A stretch of 64,000 nt of DNA from Xenophilus sp003671765 (GTDB lineage Bacteria; Pseudomonadota; Gammaproteobacteria; Burkholderiales; Burkholderiaceae_C): contig CP166702.1 in NCBI GenBank assembly GCA_051414805.1, positions 2,108,001 through 2,172,000 on the forward strand. Reading direction: 5' to 3'. The first letter of the stretch is position 1. Each line of letters begins with the position of its first letter. Made by a program: the position numbers and the translations under genes. Shown one piece after another: positions 27,488-37,661 of this stretch. The notes beneath the pieces are model-generated. The model saw nothing but the letters and a program-made list of their open reading frames with translations, was not told the DNA's origin and ran no database searches.

Positions 27488-27526
27488 ATGAGCGACGTCT
27501 ACCCGGCCTGCGGAACCCCACGATGA
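27488..27526 (+). CDS. 12-residue leader-like ORF overlapping the aroC start
   Basis: ATG 27488 opens MSDVYPACGTPR and stops at TGA 27524-27526, overlapping the aroC ATG (27523) as ATGA. A -10-like GATAAT lies at 27474-27479, very close, so the transcript would have almost no leader before this ORF. aroC has no clear ribosome site of its own, so translation of the short frame could load ribosomes onto aroC. Conservation in relatives would be needed to believe it. Confidence 0.35.
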   Translation: MSDVYPACGTPR

Positions 27527-28656
27527 GCGGCAACACCTTCGGCACCCTGTTCGCCGTCACCAATTTCGGCGAGTCGCACGGGCCGGCCATCGGCTGCGTC
27601 ATCGACGGCTGTCCGCCCGGCATGGCGCTGACGGAGGCGGACATCCAGGGCGACCTGGACCGCCGCCGCCCCGGCACCAGCCGCCACGTCACCCAGCGCA
27701 ACGAGCCCGACGCGGTGCAGATCCTCTCGGGCGTGTACGAAGGCAAGACCACCGGCACGCCGATCGCGCTGCTGATCCAGAACACCGACCAGCGCAGCAA
27801 GGACTACGGCGCCATCGCGCAGCAGTTCCGCCCCGGCCACGCCGACTACACCTACTGGAAGAAGTACGGCATCCGCGACCCGAGGGGCGGCGGCCGTTCG
27901 TCGGCCCGGCTCACCGCCCCCATGGTGGCGGCCGGTGCGGTGGCCAAGAAGTGGCTCTTCGAGCAGTACGGCACCGTGTTCCGAGGCTGCATGGCGCAGA
28001 TCGGCGACATCGAGATTCCCTTCGCCTCGTGGGAGCACGTGCCGAACAACCCCTTCTTCGCGCCCATCGCCGACGTCGCGCCGCTCGAGTCGTACATGGA
28101 TGCGCTGCGCAAGGCCGGCGATTCCTGCGGCGCGAAGATCCGCGTCACGGCCAGCGGCGTGCCCGTGGGCCTGGGCGAACCGCTCTTCGACAAGCTCGAC
28201 GCCGACATCGCCTACGCGATGATGGGCATCAACGCCGTCAAGGGCGTCGAGATCGGCGCCGGCTTCGCCAGCGTCACGCAGCGCGGCACCACGCACGGCG
28301 ACGGCATCGGCCCGGGCGGGCGCTTCGAGAGCAACAACGCGGGCGGCGTGCTCGGCGGCATCAGCACCGGGCAGGACCTGGAGGTGAGCATCGCCATCAA
28401 GCCCACCAGCTCGATCATCAGCCCGCGGCAGTCGGTCGACGTGCACGACAACCCGGTCGAGGTGATCACCAAGGGCCGGCACGACCCCTGCGTGGGCATC
28501 CGCGCCACGCCCATCGCCGAGGCCATGCTGGCCCTGGTGGTCATGGAACATGCGCTGCGCCAGCGCGCACAGAACGGTGACGTGGCGGGCCGCCGCCCTC
28601 GGGCCGACGCGGGGACCTCCGACGAGGTCGAAGGCCCGCAGTCGTCCTTCCTGTAG
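27523..28656 (+). CDS. aroC: Chorismate synthase
   Basis: Last common step of aromatic amino acid synthesis: 5-enolpyruvylshikimate-3-phosphate to chorismate, using reduced FMN without net redox change. The 377-residue protein has the three family signatures: GESHGPAIGCVIDGCPPG near the start, HADYTYWKKYGIRDPRGGGR near residue 105 and RATPIAEAMLALVVMEHAL near the end. The C-terminus is about 15 residues longer than in E. coli. Its stop shares a base with the GTG of the next gene, suggesting coupled translation. Confidence 0.97.
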   Translation: MSGNTFGTLFAVTNFGESHGPAIGCVIDGCPPGMALTEADIQGDLDRRRPGTSRHVTQRNEPDAVQILSGVYEGKTTGTPIALLIQNTDQRSKDYGAIAQQFRPGHADYTYWKKYGIRDPRGGGRSSARLTAPMVAAGAVAKKWLFEQYGTVFRGCMAQIGDIEIPFASWEHVPNNPFFAPIADVAPLESYMDALRKAGDSCGAKIRVTASGVPVGLGEPLFDKLDADIAYAMMGINAVKGVEIGAGFASVTQRGTTHGDGIGPGGRFESNNAGGVLGGISTGQDLEVSIAIKPTSSIISPRQSVDVHDNPVEVITKGRHDPCVGIRATPIAEAMLALVVMEHALRQRAQNGDVAGRRPRADAGTSDEVEGPQSSFL

Positions 28657-29852
28657 TGTCCGGCCCGGCGGCATCTGCGCCGGCCGGGCGCAGTCCGCTC
28701 CTCGCGTTCGCGGGCCTGTCGGCCAGCTACTTCGCGCACATCGGCTTCTTCAACCCCTACCTGCCGCTGTGGCTGCAGAGCCTGGGGCTGCCGATCTTCA
28801 CCATCAGCCTGCTGACCTCCGTGCAGTCCTTCACGCGGGTGTTCGCACCCTACGCCTGGGGCGCGCTGAGCGATCACCTGGGCGACCGCGTGAAGCTGCT
28901 GCGCATCAGCGCCGCCGTCGCGCTGGTCGCGTCCTTCGGGCTGCTGTGGCATGGCGGCGCGTGGTGGGTCTTCATCGTGCTGCTGGTGATGTTCGTGCAC
29001 ACCGGCTCGATGATGTCGCTCACCGAGGCGGCCCTGGCGCAGCTGGTGGCCGGCGACTGGGGCCGCTACGGGCGCATCCGGCTGTGCGGCTCGGCCGGTT
29101 TCCTCGTCACGGTGTTCGTGGCGGGCGAATGGTTCGACCGCTTCGGCATGGGCCACTTCCCCGGCTGGGCCTCGATCACGCTGGCGCTGGTGCTCGTCGC
29201 AACGCTGCGCCTGCCCGAGATGCGGGAGCCACCGGCCGCGCGCGGCGCGCCGCGCGTGCCGGTGCTGCCCGTGCTGCGGCAGCCGGCGGTGCGTTGGTTC
29301 TTCGTGTCGCTGTTCTTCCATGTGATGGCGCATTTCTCCGTCTACGGCTTCATCTCGCTGTACCTGGACGCCCTGGGCTACAGCAAGGGGACCATCGGCG
29401 CGCTGTGGGCCGTCTCCGTGGTGGCCGAGATCGCCTGGTTCGGCCTCCAGGGCCGCGTCATCGGCCGCCTGTCGATGCCGCAGTGGCTGCTGCTGTGCGG
29501 GGTGGCGACGGTGCTGCGGCTCGGCATGACGGCCTGGGCCGCCCATTGGTTGTGGGCGCTGGTTGTGGCGCAACTGCTGCATGCGCTGTCCTTCGCGGCG
29601 CACCACACGACCTGCGTGGCGCTGGTGTCGCGGCATTTCCCCGGCCAGCTGCGGGGGCGGGGTCAGGCACTCTTCACGGTGATCGGCTATGGTTTCGGTG
29701 GCGTGATCGGCGTGCTGGCCGGCGGTGCCGCCGCGCAGCGCTTCGGCTTCGTCGCGATGTTCGGGGCCGCCACCCTGCTGGCACTGGTGGCCACGGCGTG
29801 CGCGTGGCGCACACTGCGTCTCGAAACGCCTCCTGCGCCTTCCCCTGCCTGA
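28656..29852 (+). CDS. MFS transporter, HcaT/phenylpropionate-carrier-like
   Basis: A 398-residue protein with 12 hydrophobic spans. ASYFAHIGFFNPYLPLWLQS at the start and YGRIRLCGSAGFLVTVFVAG near residue 145 match the nucleoside/phenylpropionate permease (HcaT) branch of the MFS. The start is GTG 28656, which overlaps the aroC TAG by one base; no separate Shine-Dalgarno site is obvious, so it probably depends on aroC translation. The substrate is unknown. Aromatic acids are a reasonable guess from the family and the nearby paa genes. Confidence 0.82.
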   Translation: MSGPAASAPAGRSPLLAFAGLSASYFAHIGFFNPYLPLWLQSLGLPIFTISLLTSVQSFTRVFAPYAWGALSDHLGDRVKLLRISAAVALVASFGLLWHGGAWWVFIVLLVMFVHTGSMMSLTEAALAQLVAGDWGRYGRIRLCGSAGFLVTVFVAGEWFDRFGMGHFPGWASITLALVLVATLRLPEMREPPAARGAPRVPVLPVLRQPAVRWFFVSLFFHVMAHFSVYGFISLYLDALGYSKGTIGALWAVSVVAEIAWFGLQGRVIGRLSMPQWLLLCGVATVLRLGMTAWAAHWLWALVVAQLLHALSFAAHHTTCVALVSRHFPGQLRGRGQALFTVIGYGFGGVIGVLAGGAAAQRFGFVAMFGAATLLALVATACAWRTLRLETPPAPSPA

Positions 29853-29880
29853 GACCGCTCCTCCACGAAAGCCCGAACGG

Positions 29881-30471
29881 ATGTTCTCCCTGCCACCGGC
29901 CATCCAGGCCCTGATCCTCTCCAACGTCATCCTGTATTTCGCGCAGGGCATGGTGCCGGGCCTCACGCCGGCGCTGGCGCTGTGGCCCATCGGCTCGGGC
30001 GAGTTCGCGCCCTGGCAGCTGCTGAGCTACGCCTTCCTGCACGGCGGCCTCACGCACCTGCTGTTCAACATGCTGGGCTTGTGGATGTTCGGCGCCGACC
30101 TGGAGCGCGTGTGGGGTTCGCGCCGGCTGCTGGTGTTCTACGTGGTGAGCGTGCTGGGCGCCGCCGTGGCGCAGCTGGCGGTGGCGGCGGCCAGCGGCGG
30201 CATGTACCCGACGGTGGGCGCCTCGGGGGGCCTGTTCGGCATCCTGGTGGGCTTTGCGATGATGTTCCCGACGCGCAAGATCGTGCCGCTCATCCCGCCG
30301 ATCCCGATGCCGGCGCCGGTCTTCGTGGCACTGTACGGTGGGCTGGAGCTCTTCTTCGGCGTGACCGGCAGCTTCGCCGGCGTCGCGCATTTCGCCCACC
30401 TGGGCGGCCTGGCCGCGGGCTGGCTGCTCATCCGCTACTGGCGCGGCCAGCCGCCGTTCCCGCGCCGCTGA
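29881..30471 (+). CDS. Rhomboid-family intramembrane serine protease
   Basis: A 196-residue protein with about six membrane helices. The catalytic dyad is visible: Ser in TVGASGGLFGILVG and His in VAHFAHLGGLAAGW. The helix-2 motif HGGLTHLLFNMLGLWMFG holds the conserved His and Asn that stabilise the oxyanion. Rhomboids cut membrane proteins within the bilayer; no substrate can be proposed here. It starts 28 bases after the MFS gene. Confidence 0.93.
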   Translation: MFSLPPAIQALILSNVILYFAQGMVPGLTPALALWPIGSGEFAPWQLLSYAFLHGGLTHLLFNMLGLWMFGADLERVWGSRRLLVFYVVSVLGAAVAQLAVAAASGGMYPTVGASGGLFGILVGFAMMFPTRKIVPLIPPIPMPAPVFVALYGGLELFFGVTGSFAGVAHFAHLGGLAAGWLLIRYWRGQPPFPRR

Positions 30472-30494
30472 ACCGTTTCGTTCGAGGATTCGCC

Positions 30495-31520
<1,026 letters not shown>

Positions 31521-31533
31521 GAACGGGCGGGGC

Positions 31534-32460
31534 TCAGTCCAGCTCGCCCCGCCGCGGCATGTCCGCCCCGCGGCGCGAACAGGTGATCGACGCCGCCCGC
31601 GCCGCGAAGCGCAGCAGCGCCGCCATGCGTGGCACGTCCAGCGCATCGAGCGCCTCGGCCGACAGCCCGTCGTGTTCGGCCAGCCAGGCCAGGATGGCGG
31701 CCTGGAAGGTGTCGCCGGCGCCCACGGTGTCGATCACGTCCACCAGCAGCGACTGTGCTGTCGCGTGGCCGTTGCGGTTCCAGGCCTCGCTGCCTGTGGC
31801 GCCGCGCGTCACCACCACCAGGCGGGCGCCGGCGTCGAGCCAGCGCAGCGCGACGTGCGCCGGCGCTTCGTCGGGGTAGAGCAGGCCGAGGTCCTCGTCG
31901 CTCACCTTCACCACGTGCGCGAGCGCCGCCATCTCCTGCACCACCGTGCGCCAGCGCGTCAGGTCGGGCTCGACGTTCAGCCGCACGTTGGGGTCGTAGG
32001 CCACGAGCCGGCGCGTGCGTTCGCGTGCGGCCAGCGCGCGCAGGGCCGAGGCGACCGGCTCCACCACCATCGTGTACGAGCCGAACTGCAGCACGCGCGC
32101 CTCGTCGGGCAGGGCAGGCAGGGCCGCGGCGTCGAGCATGCGATCCGCCGCGCCGTGCCCGTGGAAGGCATAGCTGGGCACGCCGGTGTGGCCCACCGTG
32201 ACCACGCTGAGCGTGGTCGGCGCGGCGCTGCGCACCACCAGCGCGGTGCCCACGCCCTCGTCGCGCAGCGCCTGCATCAGGCGCTCGCCCGGCACGTCCT
32301 GCGACAGGCCGGCGAGGAATTGCACCGGCTGCGCCAGCCGTGCCAGCCCCACCGCGACGTTGAACGGCGAGCCCCCCACGCGCGCGTCGAGCAGCAGCCC
32401 GGTGGGCGTGCTGTCGCGCACGTAGACATCCATCAGTGCTTCACCGCAGACAACGAACAT
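31534..32460 (-). CDS. PfkB-family carbohydrate kinase (fructokinase-like)
   Basis: A 308-residue ribokinase-fold kinase. The N-terminal substrate motif is VGGSPFNVAVGLARL and the C-terminal anion-hole/catalytic motif is VDVIDTVGAGDTFQAAILAW, with catalytic Asp in GAGD. The opening VVCGEALMDVY is common in fructokinases. It is the last gene of a minus-strand operon that encodes a ribose/fructose-type ABC transporter, so it probably phosphorylates the imported sugar. ATG 32460 has GAGGAA upstream. Confidence 0.9.
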   Translation of the reverse strand: MFVVCGEALMDVYVRDSTPTGLLLDARVGGSPFNVAVGLARLAQPVQFLAGLSQDVPGERLMQALRDEGVGTALVVRSAAPTTLSVVTVGHTGVPSYAFHGHGAADRMLDAAALPALPDEARVLQFGSYTMVVEPVASALRALAARERTRRLVAYDPNVRLNVEPDLTRWRTVVQEMAALAHVVKVSDEDLGLLYPDEAPAHVALRWLDAGARLVVVTRGATGSEAWNRNGHATAQSLLVDVIDTVGAGDTFQAAILAWLAEHDGLSAEALDALDVPRMAALLRFAARAASITCSRRGADMPRRGELD

Positions 32461-32501
32461 CGCAAAGCTTCCTCGGTTGTAGGGCACTCCGGCCGCCGCC
32501 G

Positions 32502-32520
32502 GGCCGCCCCCAAGGCGGCC
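32502..32520 (-). other. Intra-operon hairpin between receptor and kinase genes
   Basis: GGCCGCC-CCCAA-GGCGGCC gives a 7-bp G/C stem in the 77-bp gap downstream of the periplasmic receptor gene and upstream of the kinase. There is no T run. It would suit 3' protection of the receptor mRNA or partial termination before the kinase. Confidence 0.4.
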
Positions 32521-32537
32521 GGGCGTCAGGCGGTCGC

Positions 32538-33476
32538 TCAGCGTGGGGCCGACCAGCCCTTGTAGTCCTTCACGTTCGCGCGCGTGATCAGCGTGGAGGG
32601 CAGCAGCGTCATCTGCTGCGCGGGCTTCTTGCCGTTGAGCACGTCCTGGCCGATCTCCACCGCCTTCTGGGCGATCATGTACGGGTCCTGGCTGGCCGAG
32701 GCCTGCACCTGGGTGTCGCTCTTGAGCGCGGTCTCGATGTCGGGTGCGCCGTCCACCGAGGTGATGACGATGTTCTTGCGGTTCAGCTGCCGGGCCGCCA
32801 GGTCGGTGCCCACGGCCTGCGGGTCGTTGATGGCGAACACGGCGTCGATCTTGGGGAAGCGCGTGAGGTGGCTCTGCATCACGTTCAGGCCGCCTTCGCG
32901 CGAGCCCTTGCCGTCCTGGTCGTCCGACAGGATCTTGATGTCGGGCGACTTCTTCAGCACCGCCTTGCAGCCGTTCACCCGGTCGATCACCGCCGACACC
33001 TGCGGGCCGTTCTGGATGATCACGTTGCCCTTGCCGCCGAGCTTCTCGACGATGTACTGGCAGGCGATCTCGCCGGCCTGCACGTTGTTGGTCTGCACCG
33101 TGGCGTCGGCACCGTTGGCGGCCACGTCCACGCCCACCACGGCGATGCCCGCCTTCTTGGCCTTCACCAGCGCGGGCTCGATGGCCTTCGCGTCGACGGC
33201 GTTCACCAGGATCAGGTTCACGCCGGCGGCGATGAAGCCGTCGATCTGCGAGAACTGCTTGTTCAGGTCGTAATCGGCCGACAGTGCCGTGACCTTGGCG
33301 TTCGGGTTGAGCTGCTTGACCTTGGCCTCGGCGCCCTTGGCGAGCGAGACGAAGAAGGGGTTGCCCAGCGAGCCGAGCGTGATGCCCACGCTCTTGATCT
33401 GCTGCTGCGCCTGGGCCGCGAGCGGCAGGGCGGCGGAGGCGGCCGCGACGGCCAGGGCGACGAGGTGTTTGCGCAT
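32538..33476 (-). CDS. Sugar ABC transporter periplasmic binding protein (RbsB/FrcB type)
   Basis: A 312-residue periplasmic binding protein of the type I sugar family with a signal peptide (MRKHLVALAVAAASAALPLA, cleavage after AQA). VGITLGSLGNPFFVSLAKGA starts the mature fold and VFAINDPQAVGTDLAA is in the C-lobe. The neighbours are the permease and ATPase upstream and a PfkB kinase downstream. Family resemblance and a ROK regulator recall the fructose system FrcBCA-FrcK-FrcR of Sinorhizobium, but ribose or another sugar is possible. Confidence 0.92.
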   Translation of the reverse strand: MRKHLVALAVAAASAALPLAAQAQQQIKSVGITLGSLGNPFFVSLAKGAEAKVKQLNPNAKVTALSADYDLNKQFSQIDGFIAAGVNLILVNAVDAKAIEPALVKAKKAGIAVVGVDVAANGADATVQTNNVQAGEIACQYIVEKLGGKGNVIIQNGPQVSAVIDRVNGCKAVLKKSPDIKILSDDQDGKGSREGGLNVMQSHLTRFPKIDAVFAINDPQAVGTDLAARQLNRKNIVITSVDGAPDIETALKSDTQVQASASQDPYMIAQKAVEIGQDVLNGKKPAQQMTLLPSTLITRANVKDYKGWSAPR

Positions 33477-33533
33477 GGAATGTCTCCTTGATTGAGCGCT
33501 GACGGGAAGAAAGAGCGAAGAGCCGTGGGACCT

Positions 33534-34532
33534 TCAGGTCCTTGCGGCGTCCTTGCGGCGGTAGCGGTCGAGGGCGACGGCGCCGATGATCACCAGGCCC
33601 TTGACGATGTACTGCCAGATGTCCGAGACACCCATCAGGATCAGGCCGTTGGTCAGCACCGCGATGATCAGCGCGCCGATCAACGTGCCCAGGATGGAGC
33701 CGGTGCCGCCGACCAGGCTGGTGCCGCCGAGCACCACCGCGGCGATCGCGTCGAGCTCGTAGGACATGCCCAGCGTGGTGCCGTTGGCGGCATACAGCCG
33801 GGCCGAGGCCATCACCCCGCCCAGGCCCGACAGCAGGCCCGACATCGCATACACGAAGAGCAGCACGGCCCACACCTTGATGCCCGCCAGGCGCGCCGCT
33901 TCCGCATTGCCGCCGACCGAGTAGATGTTCAGGCCCAGCACCGTGCGGCGCAGGATGAACCACGAGATCGCGATGACGGCGAAGGCGATGATCACCAGGC
34001 AGGGGATGCCGAACACATCGCCGTTGCCGATGAAGGCGAAGGGCAGCTGCGGGTTGAAGACCGTGTTGTCGCCCGCCAGCAGGCGTGCGATGCCGCGCAC
34101 CGCGGTGAGCGAGCCCAGCGTCACGATGAAGGGCTGCAGCTTCACGACCGAGATCAGGAACCCGTTGATCAGGCCGAACAGCAGCCCGCAGCCCATGCCG
34201 GCGGCGATGCCCAGCATGCCCAGCCCGGGGATGTTCGACACCAGCATCGCGGCCACCGCCGAGGCGGCCAGGATCGAGCCCACCGACAGGTCGATGCCTG
34301 CGGTGAGGATCACGAAGGTCATGCCGGCCGCCAGCACGATGTTGATCGAGGCCTGCTGCGTGATGATCGACAGGTTCTGCAGGCTCGCGAAGTTCTCGGT
34401 GCCCAGGCCGAAGCCCACGCACAGCAGCACCAGCACGGGCAGCATGCCCAGCGCGCGCAGGATTTCCTTGCCGCGCGCGCTGGCGGCGGGGCCGGCCACG
34501 GGGGCCGCGGATGCGGTGAGTGGGGCGTTCAT
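33534..34532 (-). CDS. Sugar ABC transporter permease (RbsC/FrcC type)
   Basis: A 332-residue membrane protein with about eight to ten spans. ILTAGIDLSVGSILAASAVA near residue 95 and the late GGTSLVGGTGSILGTLIGAL are typical of this permease family. It lies between the ATPase and receptor genes, 33 and 57 bases away. AAGGAGACAG precedes its ATG. Confidence 0.94.
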   Translation of the reverse strand: MNAPLTASAAPVAGPAASARGKEILRALGMLPVLVLLCVGFGLGTENFASLQNLSIITQQASINIVLAAGMTFVILTAGIDLSVGSILAASAVAAMLVSNIPGLGMLGIAAGMGCGLLFGLINGFLISVVKLQPFIVTLGSLTAVRGIARLLAGDNTVFNPQLPFAFIGNGDVFGIPCLVIIAFAVIAISWFILRRTVLGLNIYSVGGNAEAARLAGIKVWAVLLFVYAMSGLLSGLGGVMASARLYAANGTTLGMSYELDAIAAVVLGGTSLVGGTGSILGTLIGALIIAVLTNGLILMGVSDIWQYIVKGLVIIGAVALDRYRRKDAART

Positions 34533-34565
34533 GGGCTGTCTCCTTGATCGTTCGTTCGGGTTGTG

Positions 34566-36119
34566 TCAGTGCAGCGTCGGCGCCTCGCCGGGCACTGCGG
34601 CGCCGGTGGCCAGGGCGACGATGTTTTCCTGCGTGATGGGCAGGCCGCTCGCGCCGCCCACCTCGCCGACCAGTCGGCCTTCGCGCATCACGACCACGCG
34701 GTCGCACACGCCGACGATCTCGGGCAGCTCGCTGGAGATCACCAGCACCGCCATGCCGCGCCGCGCCAGCTCGTCGATGAGGCGGTAGATCTCGCTCTTG
34801 GCGCCGATGTCCACGCCGCGCGTCGGCTCGTCGAGGATCAGCACGCGCGGGCCCACCTCGAGCAGGCGCGCGAGCAGCACCTTCTGCTGGTTGCCGCCCG
34901 AGAGCGCGCCCACGTTCACGCGCGGCGAGGCCACGCGGATCGACAGCTGGCGGATGGCGTCGATGGCGCGCTTGACGGCGCGCCGGCCGTCCATCACGCC
35001 GCCGGCCCTGGCGTCGCGCGGGCTCACCATCACGTTGATGTTGTCGCGCACCGAGAGGTCGAGGAACAGGCCGTTGCCCTTGCGGTCCTCGGTGAGGTAG
35101 AGGATGCCGTTGCGGATCGCGTCGCCGGGCTGGCGGATGTCGAGCCGGGGGCCGGCGCCGTTGAGCCGCACCTCGCCGGCCGTGGCTGGGTCGGCGCCGA
35201 AGACCAGGCGCGCGAGTTCGGTGCGGCCGGCGCCGACCAGGCCGGCCAGGCCCAGCACCTCGCCCGCATGCAGCTGGAAGCTGCAGCCGCGCACGCGCCG
35301 GCCGTCGGCCAGGTCGGTCACGGTGAGTGCCACCTCGCCCGTGTGCTGGCCGTGGTGCTCCTTGCGGTAGAAGCCCGAGAGGTCGCGCCCGACCATCATC
35401 TTCACGAGCTTGTCGCGCGAGAGCTCAGCGCGGCTCAGGGTGCCGACGTAGGTGCCGTCGCGCAGCACCGTCACCTCGTCGGCGAGCTCGTCGATCTCGT
35501 CCATGCGGTGGCTGATGTAGAGGATGGCCAGGCCTTCGGCGCGCAGGCGACGGATCAGGGCGAACAGGCGCTCCGTCTCGTGCGTCGACAGCGGCGTGGT
35601 CGGCTCGTCCATGACCAGGATGCGGCAGTCGAACTGCACCGCCCGGGCGATCTCCACCAGCTGGCGCTGTGCGATCGAGAGTTGCGCCACCGTGGTGTTC
35701 GGACCGAAGTCGGCGCCCAGGCGTTCCAGCGTGCCGGCGCACGCGGCCGCCATGCCGGCGCGGTCGACCGTCGGGCCCTTGGTCATCGGCCGGCCCATGA
35801 AGATGTTCTCGGCCACGCTCAGGTTGGGCGCCAGGCTCAGCTCCTGATAGATCACCGACACGCCGAGGTTCTTGGCGTCGATCGGGCCCTCGATGCGGGC
35901 CGGCTGGCCGCCGATGCGGATCTCGGCGCCGGGGTCGGGCAGGTAGGCGCCCGAGAGGATCTTCATCAGCGTCGACTTGCCCGCGCCGTTCTCGCCCATC
36001 AGCGCGTGGATCTGCCCCGCACGGGCGGTGAGCTGCACGTCCCGCAGCGCCTTCACGCCCGGGAAGGTCTTGGAGATGCCGCGCAGCTCGAGCAGCGGCG
36101 CCGCCGGGGTTTTATGCAT
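34566..36119 (-). CDS. Sugar ABC transporter ATP-binding protein with two ATPase domains (RbsA type)
   Basis: A 517-residue protein holding two tandem ATPase domains. The first has Walker A GENGAGKST, a degenerate signature (LSIAQRQLVEIARAV) and Walker B ILVMDEPTTPL. The second has no normal Walker A (GLVGAGRTE), signature LSGGNQQK and Walker B VLILDEPTRGVD, as usual in this family. ATG 36119 was chosen because it gives the family start; it overlaps the end of the ROK regulator by 8 bases, so the regulator and transporter are one transcript. Confidence 0.94.
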   Translation of the reverse strand: MHKTPAAPLLELRGISKTFPGVKALRDVQLTARAGQIHALMGENGAGKSTLMKILSGAYLPDPGAEIRIGGQPARIEGPIDAKNLGVSVIYQELSLAPNLSVAENIFMGRPMTKGPTVDRAGMAAACAGTLERLGADFGPNTTVAQLSIAQRQLVEIARAVQFDCRILVMDEPTTPLSTHETERLFALIRRLRAEGLAILYISHRMDEIDELADEVTVLRDGTYVGTLSRAELSRDKLVKMMVGRDLSGFYRKEHHGQHTGEVALTVTDLADGRRVRGCSFQLHAGEVLGLAGLVGAGRTELARLVFGADPATAGEVRLNGAGPRLDIRQPGDAIRNGILYLTEDRKGNGLFLDLSVRDNINVMVSPRDARAGGVMDGRRAVKRAIDAIRQLSIRVASPRVNVGALSGGNQQKVLLARLLEVGPRVLILDEPTRGVDIGAKSEIYRLIDELARRGMAVLVISSELPEIVGVCDRVVVMREGRLVGEVGGASGLPITQENIVALATGAAVPGEAPTLH

Positions 36120-37374
36120 GGAAGGACTCCCTGGGTCGGTGCGCGGGAACCCGCGCGGTGGAATGGCCGCGCAGCACGTCGGCGCGCGGCGAGAAGCTGA
36201 AGAACATCGGCAGGCTGGCCGCGCCGATCGCGCCGGCATCGGCCCCGAAGCTGCCGCGCAGCAGGCGCGGCACCTGGCGCGATTCGGGCGCGATGGCACG
36301 CAGGCCCTGTTCGGTGCGGGCGATCAGCGTGTCGATCAGGCCGGCGTCGATGTCGCAGTCGATCACCACCGCCGGCAGGTCGAGCACGGCGAGCGTGGCG
36401 CGCACGGCCGGCACCAGCGCGTCGACGCAGTCGTCGAGCCATTCGCGCACCTCGGGCCGACCCGAGGCGACCATCGCCTCCAGCTGCGGGTGCCCCACGA
36501 CCGGCGTGCCGCCGTGGCGCAGGTGGCGCGTCAGCGCGTTGAGCGAGGCGCGCGAGAGCAGGATGTCCCACTTGCCGCCCTCGGGCGCGGGCGCCGAGGG
36601 CAGGGCGCTCGGCGGCACCGGCATCAGGCCCAGGTCGGCCGCATTGCCCGAGTGGCCGCGCAGGCTCTCGCCGCCCAGCACCGCGCCTGCCCCCAGCGCG
36701 GCACCGAGGTAGACGTACAGGAAATCGTTCTCCTTGCGGCCGACGCCGAAGAACAGCTCGGCGATGGCGGCCGCGCTGCCGTCGTTCTCCTGGAACACCG
36801 GCAGGTCCACCGCCTGGGCCAGGCGCTGGGCGAAATCGACCTCGTCCCAGATTCGGAAGTCGGCTTCCAGGTCGAGCTGCCGCAGCCAGCTGCCGAGGTT
36901 GTAGGGCTGCGCGAGGCCCACGCCGGCCAGCCGGCGGCGCTGCACGGGCGACAGCTCGGCCAGCACGCGCGCGATGTCGGCCTGCACCAGCGCCAGCGCC
37001 TCGTCGGGGTGGGGCAGCAGCTGGTCGTGCACTTCGCGGGCCAGGATGCGGCCCCCCAGGTCGATCAGCACGGTTTCGATGCTGGTGCGATCCAGCCGCA
37101 CGCCCACGCCGTAGGCGCCCTGCGGATTGATGCGGTACAGGCCGGCGGGCTGGCCCCGCTGGCCCTCGTGGCGGCGGCCGGCGCCCTCGATCAGGCCCGA
37201 CTCTTCCAGCGCCTGGACGATGCTGCCGGCCGCAGTGTTCGTCAGCTGCGCCCAGCGGGCCAGGTCGGCCTTCGACGCCTCGCCCGCACGGCGCAGCCGC
37301 TGCAACAGCGAACGCTCGTTGTACTGGCGAAGGTTGACCGAGTTGGTGCCGCGGCCCGGACCGGTGGTTGACAA
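36112..37374 (-). CDS. ROK-family transcriptional regulator of the sugar operon
   Basis: A 420-residue protein with an N-terminal winged helix (NERSLLQRLRRAGEASKADL, residues about 15-75) and a ROK sugar-kinase-like domain (PVFQENDGSAAAIAELFFG, then YVYLGAALGAGAVLGGESLR). The start is TTG 37374, supported by AGGAG 6 bases upstream; no nearer ATG fits. It is the first gene of the operon and overlaps the ATPase gene. ROK repressors such as FrcR, NagC or XylR respond to a sugar or sugar phosphate. The palindrome at 37415-37427 is a likely site for it. Confidence 0.9.
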   Translation of the reverse strand: MSTTGPGRGTNSVNLRQYNERSLLQRLRRAGEASKADLARWAQLTNTAAGSIVQALEESGLIEGAGRRHEGQRGQPAGLYRINPQGAYGVGVRLDRTSIETVLIDLGGRILAREVHDQLLPHPDEALALVQADIARVLAELSPVQRRRLAGVGLAQPYNLGSWLRQLDLEADFRIWDEVDFAQRLAQAVDLPVFQENDGSAAAIAELFFGVGRKENDFLYVYLGAALGAGAVLGGESLRGHSGNAADLGLMPVPPSALPSAPAPEGGKWDILLSRASLNALTRHLRHGGTPVVGHPQLEAMVASGRPEVREWLDDCVDALVPAVRATLAVLDLPAVVIDCDIDAGLIDTLIARTEQGLRAIAPESRQVPRLLRGSFGADAGAIGAASLPMFFSFSPRADVLRGHSTARVPAHRPRESFHA

Positions 37375-37414
37375 GCGTGTCTCCTGAGCGGCGGCCCAGC
37401 CCGCCTATTAATTA

Positions 37415-37427
37415 ATTCAAGTTGAAT
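37415..37427. promoter_or_regulatory. Candidate ROK-regulator operator
   Basis: ATTCAA-G-TTGAAT is a perfect 6-bp inverted repeat around one base, in an AT-rich island (37406-37434) 41 bases upstream of the regulator's start codon. AT-rich palindromes are typical NagC/ROK sites. The rest of the gap to the aminotransferase (37435-37661) shows no gene or clear terminator. Confidence 0.5.
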
Positions 37428-37661
37428 AAAGTTTAGGGGGTCGACCGATACGCTCAATCGGGGGTTTTCCCGGAGCACTCGAAGGGGCTCCGAAGCCGCG
37501 GTTCCGAGCTGTTCGTTCCGGAAACGGGCGTGCGCAGCCAGCCGTGACCCAGCCGGAGCGCATGTCACTGGCGCCGGGGCGCTACGAGCCGGTGCTGGTG
37601 CCGGGCGCGTCGGGCAGGCCGGCGTGGCGGCCGCTCGCCGGATCGCCCGGGCGACGGCCGC

